NCBI GenBank assembly: GCA_026397725.1
Contig: JAPLUI010000127.1
Coordinates: 19,920-83,919 of the forward strand
DNA: 64,000 nt
Origin: Verrucomicrobiota bacterium
GTDB lineage: Bacteria; Verrucomicrobiota; Verrucomicrobiia; Verrucomicrobiales; Akkermansiaceae
Direction of reading: 5' to 3'
The position numbers and the translations under genes were made by a program. Below the pieces are notes generated by a model. It was not told the DNA's origin. It worked only from the letters and a program-made list of their open reading frames with translations, and made no database searches. Position 1 is the first letter of the stretch. Every line of letters begins with the position of its first letter. This document shows, piece by piece, positions 32,703 through 42,868 of the stretch.

Positions 32703-34949
32703 TTACGGGGTGACCACCAAGCGGCAGAATTGCTTGAGCTCGACCTTGGGCAGGGTGTAGATCACCTTGGTCGGGTCGGTGATGTCGATGTCACCCGGAT
32801 CGACCGGCACCCAGTCCTTCAGGTTGGCGGAGACTTGCACCTCGAAGGAGGCGACCGGATTGAGGTGCGGCCAAGTGACCTTGCCATCTTTCAAGCCCGG
32901 ATTGGTGGCGAGGCCTCTCTCGTCCATGAAGTAGGCGACGCCGTTTTGCACACCGTCGTTGTTGGAATCCTCGCCAGGCGTCCCGCCGCCCGCGTAGTGG
33001 CCAGCCCAAGTGTCGTACGGGTTGCTTACCGCGCCGCCCTCCACCGTGACCAGCACGTTGTCGAAGGTGTTAACTCCGTTACTGTTGAGGGCCACGTAAT
33101 TAACGGCAAAGGGTGTCATACCCGACTGGGTGTAAACCGAGGCCCCATCGACGAAGAACGTCTCTGACCACGTGGGATTCGTAGTGTCGAGAACGATCTT
33201 AAAGTTATGGGTGGCAGGAGTTGTACCAGCGACATCATACCCCACATAGTCGGGGTTAAAAACCTGAACAGTCCCACCATTCGACCTCATTCCCCACAGT
33301 CCCGTGTCAGGAAAGTTAGGCGAGGTATTAGCAGTGGAAAATGCCAGGCCCAGCCAATACCAACTGCCCCCCTGCGTCGCATCCACCGATGCAGTGTAGA
33401 TATGACCCGAGGTTACAGCACCAATCGGGATGTAAGCGCTCCCATTAGTGATCTGCACAGCTCCACCTACGATCGACGATGCACCTGATCCTACACTGTT
33501 CCACGTGCCGGTCCCGGTCTCCGGTGCAATGCCGTTTAACAAGGCGTCGACTCGAGTGAAGGTGTCGGAGACGATGGCTGCTTGCCCGATGGGGAGCACG
33601 TTCTGGTTGGGACTGAGGGTGCCGGTACTGGTGAAGAAACCGGAACCGGTGGCAGGGAGGTATTCGGCAGTGATCACGTGCGCCGAGCCGGCAGGGATGG
33701 TGGTGATGCTGGTAGTCGCCGCGGTGCCGTGAGAGGTGCTCCCGACCTGTGTGACCGCAACCAGCCCTAGATCCGTCGTGCCATCCAGCGTGAACTGGAT
33801 ATTGCCGGCGGGGAATGCCCCGCTGTCAGGATAAGGAACGATCATGGCGGTGAAGGTGACCGGGCCGCCAAAGGTGGACGGGTTTTGCGAGCTGGCCACG
33901 GTGGTCGTGGTGGTGCCGTCCGGGATCAGCACGGTCTGGTTGGGACTGAGGGTGCCGGTGCTGGTGTTGAAACCGGCGGCAGGGATGTATACCGCAGTGA
34001 CCACGTGCGCCGAGCCGACAGGGATGGTGGTGATGCTGGTAGTCGCCGCGGTGCCGTGAGAGGTGCTCCCGACCTGTGTGACCTCAACCAGCCCTAGATC
34101 CGTCGTGCCATCCAGCGTGAACTGGACATTGCCGGCGGGGAATGCCCCGCTGTCAGGAGTAGGAACGATCGTAGCGGTGAAGGTGACCGGATCGCCAAAG
34201 GTGGTGGTGTAGTTCGAACTGACCACGGTGGTGGTGGTGGTGACGAGCGGGGTGCCCTCATCCACCGTGACCAGCACGTTGTCGAAGATGGAGGTGGTAC
34301 CACCGCCGTTGTTACTGTTTAACATCACGTAATTTATGTCCAGTGATGGTGCTACCGTCATTGTGTAAATCGGGTCCACACTCCCATTGAGGAAATACCT
34401 GATTGTCCATGCGGAACCACTCGTCGTGTCGAGAACCAATTTAAATTGGTTGTTGACCGTGAAATCGGCATAGGCGGCTGAGCCTTCGTAGTTCCCATTT
34501 TTCCAAATCTGTAGTTCCCCACTATTCATCCTCAGTCCATACACTCCAGCGGCAGGGATATACGTCGAGGTATTAGTATCGGCAAACGCCAGGCCAGCCC
34601 AATACCAGCTACCGCCGTTCCGCGCATCCACCGTAAACGTGTAGGTCTTACCGGAGGTCACATGACCAATCGGGATAAAAGCGGAACTCTCATAAGCAGG
34701 AGACACAGCCTCTCCACTGTTTATGTTCCAAGCTGCTGTGGTGTTCCATGGTCCCGGCCCGGCTTCCGGCGAACTGCCGTTTAAAACGGCGTCGTCTCGG
34801 GTGAAGGTGTCGGAGACGATGGTTGTGGCTTGCGCAGGCACGGCCAATGCCACCATCCCAACCACGAACGCAACCGCGAACAACCAAATCCAATTCTTCG
34901 TGAACATATTACACCTTTTCCACAACGAATTTTTTCTGCTCATTTTCAT
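32703..34949 (-). CDS. Large secreted protein with Ig-like (Big_3_5) repeats and shared C-terminal domain
   Basis: 748 residues from ATG 34949, chosen because GGAG lies nine bases upstream. A signal peptide (WIWLFAVAFVVGMVALAVPA) is followed by a jelly-roll domain starting TTIVSDTFTRDDAVLNGSSP. Two near-identical Ig-like repeats come next (TTTTVVSSNYTTTFGDPVTF and TTTTVASSQNPSTFGGPVTF, each with LDGTTDLGLV and GSTSHGTAATTSITTIP), then a second jelly-roll (AAIVSDTFTRVDALLNGIAP). The end is the shared domain: YDTWAGHYAGGGTPGEDSNN, DGVQNGVAYFM, SFEVQVSANLKDWV and KQFCRLVVTP. A modular extracellular adhesin or matrix protein is likely. The internal duplications are recent at the DNA level. Confidence 0.8.
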   Translation of the reverse strand: MKMSRKNSLWKRCNMFTKNWIWLFAVAFVVGMVALAVPAQATTIVSDTFTRDDAVLNGSSPEAGPGPWNTTAAWNINSGEAVSPAYESSAFIPIGHVTSGKTYTFTVDARNGGSWYWAGLAFADTNTSTYIPAAGVYGLRMNSGELQIWKNGNYEGSAAYADFTVNNQFKLVLDTTSGSAWTIRYFLNGSVDPIYTMTVAPSLDINYVMLNSNNGGGTTSIFDNVLVTVDEGTPLVTTTTTVVSSNYTTTFGDPVTFTATIVPTPDSGAFPAGNVQFTLDGTTDLGLVEVTQVGSTSHGTAATTSITTIPVGSAHVVTAVYIPAAGFNTSTGTLSPNQTVLIPDGTTTTTVASSQNPSTFGGPVTFTAMIVPYPDSGAFPAGNIQFTLDGTTDLGLVAVTQVGSTSHGTAATTSITTIPAGSAHVITAEYLPATGSGFFTSTGTLSPNQNVLPIGQAAIVSDTFTRVDALLNGIAPETGTGTWNSVGSGASSIVGGAVQITNGSAYIPIGAVTSGHIYTASVDATQGGSWYWLGLAFSTANTSPNFPDTGLWGMRSNGGTVQVFNPDYVGYDVAGTTPATHNFKIVLDTTNPTWSETFFVDGASVYTQSGMTPFAVNYVALNSNGVNTFDNVLVTVEGGAVSNPYDTWAGHYAGGGTPGEDSNNDGVQNGVAYFMDERGLATNPGLKDGKVTWPHLNPVASFEVQVSANLKDWVPVDPGDIDITDPTKVIYTLPKVELKQFCRLVVTP

Positions 34950-35699
34950 TTTTCGGATCTCCTTTTTCTGTTTTTTCTGTTCATTGCTATGGCTTTTCGC
35001 CAGTACGCGCGAGACTGAGCGAATTTTTTTTGCTGTCAAGCCCTAAAATGCGAAAAAAAATTTGCCCTGCAAACATTGGGTTTTTCCGGGCAAAATATTT
35101 TTTCGCCGTTCAGGCGCGGAACCGCCGCCGGGCACAGCCGGGCAAACCGGGCGCCGCGACGCCGGGCAGGCTGACTCACCCCCTCACGCCCGATCTTGCG
35201 AGCCGCGCAATACGGTCGATTTTGCGCCCTGGCAGGAGAACAGGCTTCCAGCCTGTGAGCCTCCCCACTAACTTCAGGGCCCAGTTAGTCCCGTCGTTGT
35301 CAGCCCATCGGCGGTGCAAGCTCCCGACTAACTTGAAATTCACTACTGATTTCCAATGGGTTACAAAATGGATTTTTCCGGCTTTTCCCGCCAATTCGCA
35401 ACCAAGTTACTGCCGGTTCCACCCCCGCGCCGCGCCGGGTTCTGGTGCTAAAGAGGAAAATGGAACCGCAGAGCAAAGCAGGATCTTTCCCGATAACCCA
35501 TTCCCCTTTGCGCGACTTTGCGTCCTTTGCGGCTCTGCGGTAAATCTTCAACTTAGTCGGGAGGCGGGATGGTTCGGCTGGGCTGGCGGAGCTTTCAACC
35601 GCTCCGCCGGCCTGCGCAGAGTTCCGGTTGCATTGCGGGCGGACACTGGCGAAAGTGACGGCATGACCCGATCCACCGGGGCCATGGTCCGCTGGAGGA
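34950..35699. other. 750-bp gene-free region with AT-rich core and repeats
   Basis: The AT-rich part at 35000-35100, just upstream of the 34949 gene, is the likely promoter region and holds T8 and A8 tracts in opposite orientation. A TCC-loop hairpin lies at 35240-35256 (ACAGGCT, TCC, AGCCTGT). A quasi-periodic inverted repeat at 35465-35541 has arms ACCGCAGAGC and GCTCTGCGGT. At 35640-35666 is the left copy of a 27-bp direct repeat. No coding sequence is supported. Confidence 0.6.
35640..35666. repeat. 27-bp direct repeat, left copy
   Basis: Begins CGGACACTGGCGAAAGTGAC; identical to 37950-37976. The pair brackets the broken GH20 gene. Confidence 0.88.
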
Positions 35700-37295
35700 T
35701 CACTTGCCCGCGCTGTCGGGTCCCCAGGCGCGGAGTTCCACCAGATGGACGCCGGGGTTGGCGCTGTTATGGGTGACGGTCACGCGGATGTATCTGGCAG
35801 GCGTGGCTTCAAAGGTGTCGGTCAGGCCCTTCTCCTGGGGGGCTTTGGTGTTCTTGGTCTGGTCGATCACCTTCTTCCAGGTCTTGCCATCCGCCGAGAC
35901 TTCAACATAATACTGGTAATAACGGTCCCCGTCCCAGTAGGGCACCACTTGGATTTTGTTCACGCTGCAAACCTGCTCCAGGTCCACCTGCAACCAGCCG
36001 GGACACGGCGGGCCGGCCCAGAAGCCCATCCCGTCCACAAACCCGTCGCATACAAAGTCCGGCCGGTCCGTCTCCTGCACGCTCCGCGAGGTGGTCACCG
36101 GCTTGCCGGTGGTCAGGCTGCGCTCGAAGTTGCCCAGCACCTCGAACTTGCGCCGGTACGCCTGTCCTACCGGATTGTTGGAAGCGTCGTAGTATCCGGC
36201 GTTCAACTCGGCGTTTTGGTCAATGACGATGCCCGCCTGATAGGCCGGCGACGTGGCGGTGACCGGCGCGTTGAGGGCGTAACGCAGCGTGCCGCCGCTG
36301 AGGCCGGGCGCGGCCAGGGTGACCGTCAGCTTGGTCCCTTTTTCAAACAGGTTGGCCGTCACCGCGGGCCAGCGCCAGTCGCCGTCCACCCGCAGGATCA
36401 GCCCGCTGGCCGCCACCTGGTCGGTGATGGCCTTGAACTGATAGGTTTCCCACAGCATCTGGCCGACGGCCTTGCCTGACGGGTCAAACGCCTGCGGCTT
36501 CAGCACGGTCTCCGGCGCGGTGCAGCGCAAGGGTTCCGCGGCGGCCGGCGAGGCAACCGTCGGCGCCGACCCGTCGAGCGTGTAGCGGACTGTGGTGCCG
36601 GCGATCACGGGGGTCATCGTGATCTGGAGCGGCCGGTTGTGCCAGGACTCGGCGTGGCTCGGCTTGCGGGCATTGGGATCGGTCAGGCCGTCGAAGGTGA
36701 GACGGATAGGTGTCATCAAGCGTGCCACCTTGGCGTCCAGCGGCAGCAGGCGCTCGCGGAAGTCTGTCAGGGAGCGGCCGGCGGCGGGGTTCCAGATGCG
36801 CTCGCTCATGGCCGCCAGCCGCTGGCGCAGGAATGGGATTTCCTCGGTGTCTTCCTTTTGTTCCCAGACGCTCATGTTGGCGCCGATCACTTTCTGCCCG
36901 ATCTTGGTGCCATCGGGCAGCACGGTGTCGGGGGCCAGTTGGATCGGGATGAAGGAGGGCGCGTGGCGGAAGTGGTTCTTCCAGAGCAACGGGTTCCATT
37001 GATAGACGGTTTCGGGGTCCCGTGATTCGTCACCGACGATATATAGCGGACGCCATGCCGCATTGACCAGCGTATAACCGTTATTCAAGAGGCTCTGGGG
37101 CGTCTGATACATGGTTTCCCATGCGAAGACGATGACGTTGGGGGGAATGACACAATTTTCGGATCCCTTGCCCTGGAAGCCTTCCCACACCAGGGTTTGT
37201 TTGCCATGCTTGCGGACGATTTCGTTCATGCGCACGATGAAGTGATCATACAGGGCGCTCGCGTCGGGCACGTTGTGCGCCTTGATATAGGCCAT
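35700..37295 (-). pseudogene. 3' part of a GH20-type hexosaminidase with F5/8 (CBM32-like) domain
   Basis: 531 codons starting at ATG 37295. The first 190 residues are the last barrel strands of a GH20 enzyme (FIVRMNEIVRKHGKQTLVWE, IGANMSVWEQKEDTEEIPFL, RLAAMSERIWNPAAGRSLTD). Next come two beta-domains of chitobiase C-terminal type (TVRYTLDGSAPTVASPAAAE) and a discoidin-like galactose-binding domain at the end (GWLQVDLEQVCSVNKIQVVP, RYIRVTVTHNSANPGVHLVE). The first half of the barrel, with the HxGGDE catalytic Asp-Glu, is absent. Together with 37295-37816 it makes one gene that lost about 200-230 residues. Alone it should be inactive but could still bind glycans if exported, which the lack of a signal peptide argues against. 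Confidence 0.78.
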
Positions 37296-37816
37296 TACAA
37301 TTGTAGCAGCGTGGCCGTTCCCATGGCTACGGCATGCGGATTGCCGCCGACCACAACGGCCCGGTCCCCAACCGTCACCGTGTATGACTCTTCCCGTTTG
37401 CCGTCATCGCAGACGATGGCTGGCACGTCGGTGCGCGGCTTGTTGCGCGCCGCATCCAGTTGCAGCACCCAATCGCCGGCTTGTGCCGGGCCCGCAACCG
37501 CCGTCAGACGCAGACCGGTCATGAAGGCGATTTCTTCCGTTAGAACCTGGGCCAACGGGACCAGTGACGGGTCCATGGCCACAATCCGGCACTGCGTGCT
37601 GAGCGCGAGACGGCCGCTGCCCATCTCCACCGAGGTCGGCCAGGGAATCAAATTCAGCGCCTCCGCGCCCCACGCACCCGGTGCCAGCGCCACCACCAGC
37701 AATGCCAGGACCGCCTGGCGGAGTCCGCGGGCGCCATGTTTGTTAGGACAGGGCGCGGGGCCGGTACGGCGAACCAGGGAACGGGCAAGGCGTGCGAACA
37801 GGTGCTGATGGATCAT
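37295..37816 (-). pseudogene. 5' part of the same GH20 gene
   Basis: 173 residues: an N-terminal extension and signal-like helix (LRQAVLALLVVALAPGAWGA), then the GH20b non-catalytic domain (NLIPWPTSVEMGSGRLALST, ESYTVTVGDRAVVVGGNPHA, VAMGTATLLQL). In intact enzymes ATLLQL is followed directly by the catalytic barrel; here a stop follows at once, and the TAATG overlap hands over to the 3' part. The break is therefore a clean deletion of the catalytic core rather than gradual decay. Confidence 0.78.
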
Positions 37817-37949
37817 GGTGGGTGGGCAGGGTGACTTGTAACACCATCAACGTGGGAAAACCGACCCATATTTCACGCGGGATGCCCCGGCCCGGCCAGG
37901 ACTGACCTGGCTTCCGCCGGCCCGCCGCAAGGACTGGATGCATCACCGA

Positions 37950-37976
37950 CGGACACTGGCGAAAGTGACGGCATGA
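37950..37976. repeat. 27-bp direct repeat, right copy
   Basis: Identical to 35640-35666. Located 134 bp upstream of the GH20 start, in a gene-free stretch (37817-38255). Confidence 0.88.
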
Positions 37977-38057
37977 GTGCGCCTCCCGGGCGAAACCAGC
38001 GAGACCATCCCGGTCACGATCATTGGCGATGAAACCGCTGACGTCGGCAACAACCGC

Positions 38058-38255
38058 ATGCCATTCTGCCAAAAAACCGATGATTTTCTGCCAAAAAACC
38101 CATAGACGGCCGGGAAAATTCGTGCTTGTCTGAACGCCACCGCAAGCAATGCCTTCCCCGGTTCGCGTCCAGCGCGCGCCGCCCACCGGTCCGGCCACCG
38201 GCTCTTTCAACCATCTTCACCCCAAGAGCAAATTCCAACCAACAAAAACAACACC
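38058..38255 (+). promoter_or_regulatory. Shared leader, copy 1, with paired 22-bp-spaced motifs (ends in boundary repeat copy 6)
   Basis: TTCTGCCAAAAAACC occurs at 38064-38078 and 38086-38100, a 22-bp period, so both copies face nearly the same side of the helix as activator half-sites do. CATAGACGG, CAAGCAATGCC and GGTTCGCGTCCA follow. The last 60 bp are the dispersed repeat (ACCGGTCCGGCCACCGGCTC, then TCTTCACCCCAAGAGCAAAT). The same leader precedes the genes at 43200 and 50524. Confidence 0.6.
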
Positions 38256-40301
38256 ATGAAAACATCGGATATCATCAAGCCCACAAGGCCTCATCTCAAG
38301 CACCGTGCCCTGCCGCTGGCAGCCCTGGCACTCGCCACGGCCTGCGGCCTCAACTCCGCTCAGGCCATCGTCTGGGATACCGCCCGGGACAGCTCCTTGG
38401 ATACGGACGTCGTTACTACGGGAACCTTGGTTCGCGCGGTGGCCGGGTCGCCCGTAGCGGGATATGGCGCGACGGTCAACGGCGTGGAGTTCACGCCTTA
38501 CGCATCGACACCGTCGAATGATTACTCGTGGAATGGCACCCAGTATAACACCCTGAGCTGGGGTGTTGCGGGTGTGGGCGGCTGGACGGACAGCCTTGCC
38601 AAAACCACAACCGATACTTGGGGCCTGGCCCAAGGTAACGAGTATTTTGCCAACGTCCTACCAAGCGGGTTGACAGCGGACTATACGAAGCTTCTGCGTG
38701 TTGGACGTTATGGCGGCGCGGACGATACCATGACCCTCGGTGGCCTGACCCTTGGCCAGTCCTACCTGGTGCAATTGTGGTATTGTGATGCGAGAGGCTC
38801 TGCCAACGGGATGCCCATAACGACGATGTATTTGGACAACAACCCTAGTACGGTGATGTTGACCAACCGTGGCGCCTCGGGCGACCCGGGGCAGTATATC
38901 ATCGGACGTTTCGTGGCCGCTGGCACCGTACAGTCCTTTGCGCTCACTGGCGCAGTGTTGGTCAATGCCTACCAGTTGAGGGCGATTGATCCTCTGCCCG
39001 AGAATCCGGTGGTCGCCATCACCAGCCCGGCCGACGCTGCGCCGGTGTTCTCCAACTTCACCATCATCGCCAATGCGGAGACCTACAACGACACAATCAA
39101 CAACGGCACAATCACCCAAGTGGAATTCTACGATGGTGCCACACTGCTCGGCACCGCCACCACCCCGCCCTACACCTGGGCGGTCACCGGCGCGGAACTG
39201 GGTGCCCACGTGCTAACTGCCAAGGCCTTTGACAGCGGCTCCCATGAGACCACCTCGGTCGCGGTCCACGTCACGGTGGTGGCGCCGGTTGCCATCGTCT
39301 GGGATACCGCCCAGGACAGCTCCTTGGATACGGACGTCGTTGCTACGGGAACCTTGGTCCGTGCGGTGGCCGGGTCGACACAAGCAGGGAATGGCGCGAC
39401 GGTCAACGGCGTGGAGTTCACGTCTTACCCATCGACACCGTCGAATCTATACCAACACGAGGGCTACGACCAGTATAACACTCAGAGCTGGGGTACGGGT
39501 GAGGGCGGCTGGACGGACAGCCTTGCCAAAACCCCAAGCGATGATTGGGGCATTAACTGTCGTGACGGGTATTATAACAACATCCCCCCAAGCGGGTTGT
39601 CAGAGGCCTATACGAAGGTTCTGGGTGGTGTACGTGATAGCGGCACGCCCGCTACCATGACCCTCGGTGGCCTGACCCCCGGCCAGTCCTACCTGGTGCA
39701 ATTGTGGTCGATGGATCCGCGAAACTTGGGCCAAAGGACGATGTATTTGGACGGCGATCCAAGTACGGCGATGTTGACCGCCCGAAGCGATGGCGACCCG
39801 GGGCAGTATATCATCGGACGTTTCGTGGCCAATAGCACCGAACAGTCCTTCGCGCTCACTGGCTCGGTAGTGGTCAATGCCTACCAACTGCGGGCGATTG
39901 CAGCCCCGCCTGCCGGCGGCTACGATGCCTGGGCCGGCAGCCCAGACGGATACGGGCTCACTGGTGGGGCCGCCGCCCGTGGTGCCGACCCGGATGGCGA
40001 TGGCTTCACCAACCTTCAGGAGTTCCTCTTCGGCACCTCGCCGGTCGCTGGCAACGGCACCTTGGTGACGAGCGAAACAGTTGGCGGAGATCTCGTCCTG
40101 CACTGGCTGCAACGCTCAAGCGGATGCAGTTATCTGTTTCAGGAAAGCCTTACCATGGGCGCAGGCGAGTGGAGCCCCAGCGTGATCGTGCCGGTACTCG
40201 ACGATCCAAGCGGCGTACCCACCGGCTATGAACGCTACAAGGCGACCATCCCCATCGGCGTCGCACGGAAGTTCTTCCGCGTGGAGGGTACCGAGAACTG
40301 A
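38256..40301 (+). CDS. Secreted modular surface protein with two tandem domains (constant-end type 1)
   Basis: 681 residues, with a signal peptide (ALPLAALALATACGLNSAQA). Two homologous domains follow (AIVWDTARDSSLDTDVVTTG and AIVWDTAQDSSLDTDVVATG; each with GGWTDSLAKT, MTLGGLTLGQSYLVQLW, GDPGQYIIGRFVA), separated by an Ig-like domain (NPVVAITSPADAAPVFSNFT). The C-terminus is the shared Ca-binding-like segment GADPDGDGFTNLQEFLFG plus a beta-domain ending GVARKFFRVEGTEN. The first 80 coding bases, the upstream leader and the last 380 coding bases are almost identical to the gene at 50524, while the middles are unrelated. Probably an exported matrix or adhesin protein; function unknown. Confidence 0.78.
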   Translation: MKTSDIIKPTRPHLKHRALPLAALALATACGLNSAQAIVWDTARDSSLDTDVVTTGTLVRAVAGSPVAGYGATVNGVEFTPYASTPSNDYSWNGTQYNTLSWGVAGVGGWTDSLAKTTTDTWGLAQGNEYFANVLPSGLTADYTKLLRVGRYGGADDTMTLGGLTLGQSYLVQLWYCDARGSANGMPITTMYLDNNPSTVMLTNRGASGDPGQYIIGRFVAAGTVQSFALTGAVLVNAYQLRAIDPLPENPVVAITSPADAAPVFSNFTIIANAETYNDTINNGTITQVEFYDGATLLGTATTPPYTWAVTGAELGAHVLTAKAFDSGSHETTSVAVHVTVVAPVAIVWDTAQDSSLDTDVVATGTLVRAVAGSTQAGNGATVNGVEFTSYPSTPSNLYQHEGYDQYNTQSWGTGEGGWTDSLAKTPSDDWGINCRDGYYNNIPPSGLSEAYTKVLGGVRDSGTPATMTLGGLTPGQSYLVQLWSMDPRNLGQRTMYLDGDPSTAMLTARSDGDPGQYIIGRFVANSTEQSFALTGSVVVNAYQLRAIAAPPAGGYDAWAGSPDGYGLTGGAAARGADPDGDGFTNLQEFLFGTSPVAGNGTLVTSETVGGDLVLHWLQRSSGCSYLFQESLTMGAGEWSPSVIVPVLDDPSGVPTGYERYKATIPIGVARKFFRVEGTEN

Positions 40302-40396
40302 TCGCCCCGCAACAGGTTCCTTAACACCAGTGCCCGCCTCTGGTCCCCCCGCGGCGGGTATTCTAACACCAAAATCAAAAACCAAATTCTAGCAGT
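40302..40396 (+). repeat. 3' flank shared with 52669-52741, ending in a repeat tail
   Basis: Starts TGATCGCCCCGCAACAGGT, as after the 50524 gene, and ends AAATTCTAGCAGT immediately before the GH29 start codon, so the boundary-repeat tail forms the GH29 leader. Confidence 0.65.
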
Positions 40397-41731
40397 ATGA
40401 AAATCAAAGTCAGATATTGGATCGGGGTCGCGGTGGCAGTTTTCGGTACGCTCCCGCCCACGCACGTCTCGGCGGCCCAGCCGCCCGCTCAACCCGCATC
40501 CTCGCTGGCGCGGCCGACGCCTCAGCAGGTCGCGTGGCATGATCTGGAGCTGGGCATGTTCATCCACCTGGCACCGCAAACCTGGCAGGACACCGAACAG
40601 GACCGGATGACCATCGAGCCGGCGGCGATGAACCCGGCGAAGCTCGACACCGATCAGTGGGTCCGGACTGCGGAGGCGATGAGCGCCAAGTACATCGTCT
40701 TCGTCGCCAAGCACGAGGGGGGCTTCTGCTGGTGGCAGACTGAGACTACGGACTTCGGCGTGCGCAACTCCCCCTGGCGCGGCGGCAAGGGCGACGTGCT
40801 GGCCGATCTCACGGCTTCGTGCCGCAAGCGCGGAATGAAGCTCGGGGTGTATATCTCGCCGATCGACCGGAAGCTCGGCATTGACGTTGGCGGGCGTGCC
40901 TCCGATCCGGCGCGGCAGGCAGGCTACGAGAAGCTGTTCCGGCAGCAGTTGACGGAGGTGCTCAGCCGTTACGGCGACATGGTCGAAGTCTGGTTCGACG
41001 GGAGCCTGATCTTCGACGTCGGCGACCTGCTCTCCCGCCACGCGCCCAACGCGGTGGTCTTCCAGAGTCCCCAGGCGTCGATCCGCTGGGTGGGCAACGA
41101 AGACGGCGTGGCTCCGTATCCCGCGTGGAATGCCGTCCTCTTCCCGAAGACCGGGAAAAAGTGGGGCGAATACACGGCGGCCGAAGGAGACCCGAACGGC
41201 AGTCGGTGGCTGCCGAACGAGTGCGACGCGCGAATTCGCTCGACGTGGTTTTGGCGCACCGACAACGCGGACACACTCAAGAGCGTGGACCAGTTGATGG
41301 ACATGTACTACAAGTCCGTCGGCCACGGGACCGTGTTCCTGCTGAACCAGACACCCGATCGGACCGGACTCATCCCGGAGGCCGACGCCCGCCGCGGCGC
41401 CGAGTTCGGGGCCGAGATCAGGCGGCGGCTCGGGACGCCGCGAGCGGAATCGCTGGCGACGGGCGCGGAGGTCACGCTCGACGTCACCGGCGACGGCCCC
41501 ATTGATCACATTGTCATCATGGAGAACATCGCCGCCGGCGAGCGCGTGCGCTCCTACGTCGTCGAAGGCATGGTGAACGGCACCTGGCAGCAGCTTGCCG
41601 CTGGCTCGGCCGTCGGCCACAAGAAGATCGATCGGATCGCGCCAGTCGTTGCGACGCGCGTGCGCCTGCGGATTCCCGAAGCCGTCGGCACACCGGAAAT
41701 CAAGCGCTTCGCGGTCTATGGCGCAAAGTAG
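40397..41731 (+). CDS. Secreted GH29 alpha-L-fucosidase
   Basis: 444 residues with a signal peptide (YWIGVAVAVFGTLPPTHVSA). Barrel motifs of the GH29 type: AWHDLELGMFIHLAPQTW, AKYIVFVAKHEGGFCWWQTE, GMKLGVYISPIDRK, and EVWFDGSL near residue 198, where the Asp is the expected nucleophile. After VFLLNQTPDRTGLIP comes a C-terminal beta-sandwich (VTLDVTGDGPIDHIVIMENI). It hydrolyses terminal alpha-L-fucose; at 444 residues it is of normal size with one accessory domain. It lies downstream of the surface-protein gene and converges with an SGNH gene (45 bp gap). Active-site motifs look intact. Confidence 0.88.
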   Translation: MKIKVRYWIGVAVAVFGTLPPTHVSAAQPPAQPASSLARPTPQQVAWHDLELGMFIHLAPQTWQDTEQDRMTIEPAAMNPAKLDTDQWVRTAEAMSAKYIVFVAKHEGGFCWWQTETTDFGVRNSPWRGGKGDVLADLTASCRKRGMKLGVYISPIDRKLGIDVGGRASDPARQAGYEKLFRQQLTEVLSRYGDMVEVWFDGSLIFDVGDLLSRHAPNAVVFQSPQASIRWVGNEDGVAPYPAWNAVLFPKTGKKWGEYTAAEGDPNGSRWLPNECDARIRSTWFWRTDNADTLKSVDQLMDMYYKSVGHGTVFLLNQTPDRTGLIPEADARRGAEFGAEIRRRLGTPRAESLATGAEVTLDVTGDGPIDHIVIMENIAAGERVRSYVVEGMVNGTWQQLAAGSAVGHKKIDRIAPVVATRVRLRIPEAVGTPEIKRFAVYGAK

Positions 41732-41776
41732 CAGCCAAGAGCGGCCCTTGGTGGTGTCCTCCGCGGTGGCGCTCTG

Positions 41777-42769
41777 TCATTTTCGATTTCCACTGGTCTG
41801 TTTCATCGCATCGATCTTTGCCTGGATTTCCCTGGCGGCGGTTTCCACAGCTTCGATGTTTCCGGTTTTGGGGGCGACCGTGCGTTCCCGGGTGTAGCCG
41901 ATGTAATTGAGCCAACCGTTGGAGCGGTTGCTGCGATGCTGGCAGACGAGATCGAACAAGGCATCGGCACGGGCAGCTTCTTGCAGCTCTTCGGCGGTGC
42001 CCCGGGGCATGGAGATGCCAAGGCCTTGCAGGATCGCTTGCGCCATCACGATGTGGCCGAGCGGGCCGGGATGGACGTTGTCGCCGGTGAAGCGGTACCC
42101 TGGGTCCGCCTTCTGTCGTTGGGCCCGGGCGGCGTTCATGGCCGTATGGAGATCGGCAACGGCGACGACTCCCTTGGGGGGATGAGTCACCTCCCACTCG
42201 GCAAACTTGCCAAGCACCTGGTCGTAATCGCCGCCCTCAAAGATCGGCGGCGTGACGAGGATCACCTGGGCACCTGCGGCTTTGCAGGTAGCGGCGAGCT
42301 TGCTGATGCCATCCACGAAGGCTTGCATGTTGGCTGCGCTATAGGTTTGATAGATGCCGTCGTTCATGCCATAGCAGGCGACGACGACCTGTGGCTTGAG
42401 CGCATCGAGAGCCCGTTGCAGCCGTTCATGGATACAAGGGCGGGGAAAGGCACCGCCGGCGTGACCTTGTTCGGATAGTCCCGAGGCAGTCTCGCTGGCG
42501 AGGCCGACGTTGATGATATCGAACGACTTGTCGGGATGGGATTTGGTCAGGAAGTATTCGAGGTAGCTGACATAGGTGCCATCTTGGGTGATGCTGTCAC
42601 CAAGGATCATCACCCGCTTGCCGGCCAAAAGATCAAGATTCTTCGTGGCATTCGTGGCTCCCATTGCGGGGACCTGGCGTACCGGAGCGGCCCCAACGGT
42701 TTGGGCTGGTGCGGTCGCGGCAAAACCGGTGGCTAACAGAATGGCGAGTGCGGTCGAAATCGTTTTCAT
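41777..42769 (-). CDS. Secreted SGNH/GDSL-family esterase
   Basis: 330 residues from ATG 42769, with a signal peptide (ISTALAILLATGFAATAPAQ). All four SGNH blocks are visible: VMILGDSITQDGTYVSYLEY (Ser), the Gly in NVGLASETASGLSEQG, CYGMNDGIY (Asn), and DNVHPGPLGH (Asp-His). A helical C-terminal tail of about 80 residues follows. Such enzymes deacylate xylan, pectin or related polymers. The gene is divergent from the large secreted protein gene at 43200; the 430 bp between them carry shared leader copy 2, which could therefore control both. Confidence 0.85.
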   Translation of the reverse strand: MKTISTALAILLATGFAATAPAQTVGAAPVRQVPAMGATNATKNLDLLAGKRVMILGDSITQDGTYVSYLEYFLTKSHPDKSFDIINVGLASETASGLSEQGHAGGAFPRPCIHERLQRALDALKPQVVVACYGMNDGIYQTYSAANMQAFVDGISKLAATCKAAGAQVILVTPPIFEGGDYDQVLGKFAEWEVTHPPKGVVAVADLHTAMNAARAQRQKADPGYRFTGDNVHPGPLGHIVMAQAILQGLGISMPRGTAEELQEAARADALFDLVCQHRSNRSNGWLNYIGYTRERTVAPKTGNIEAVETAAREIQAKIDAMKQTSGNRK

Positions 42770-42868
42770 GGATTGCTTTCCCTCAATTGGTTCCGTTGAT
42801 AGCGCAACGCTCCGTCCACCCAGCGCCTGGCACTTGCCTGCCACGCCGCCGCGCAGAATCCCACCGTC

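Noticed and set aside
37943..38265. Short minus-strand frames in the three shared leaders as a conserved small protein
   Set aside because: Although the three copies give similar peptides (KIFPSVYG, FLAEWH), the best reading frame differs between copies and no start or ribosome binding site is conserved; DNA-level conservation explains it.
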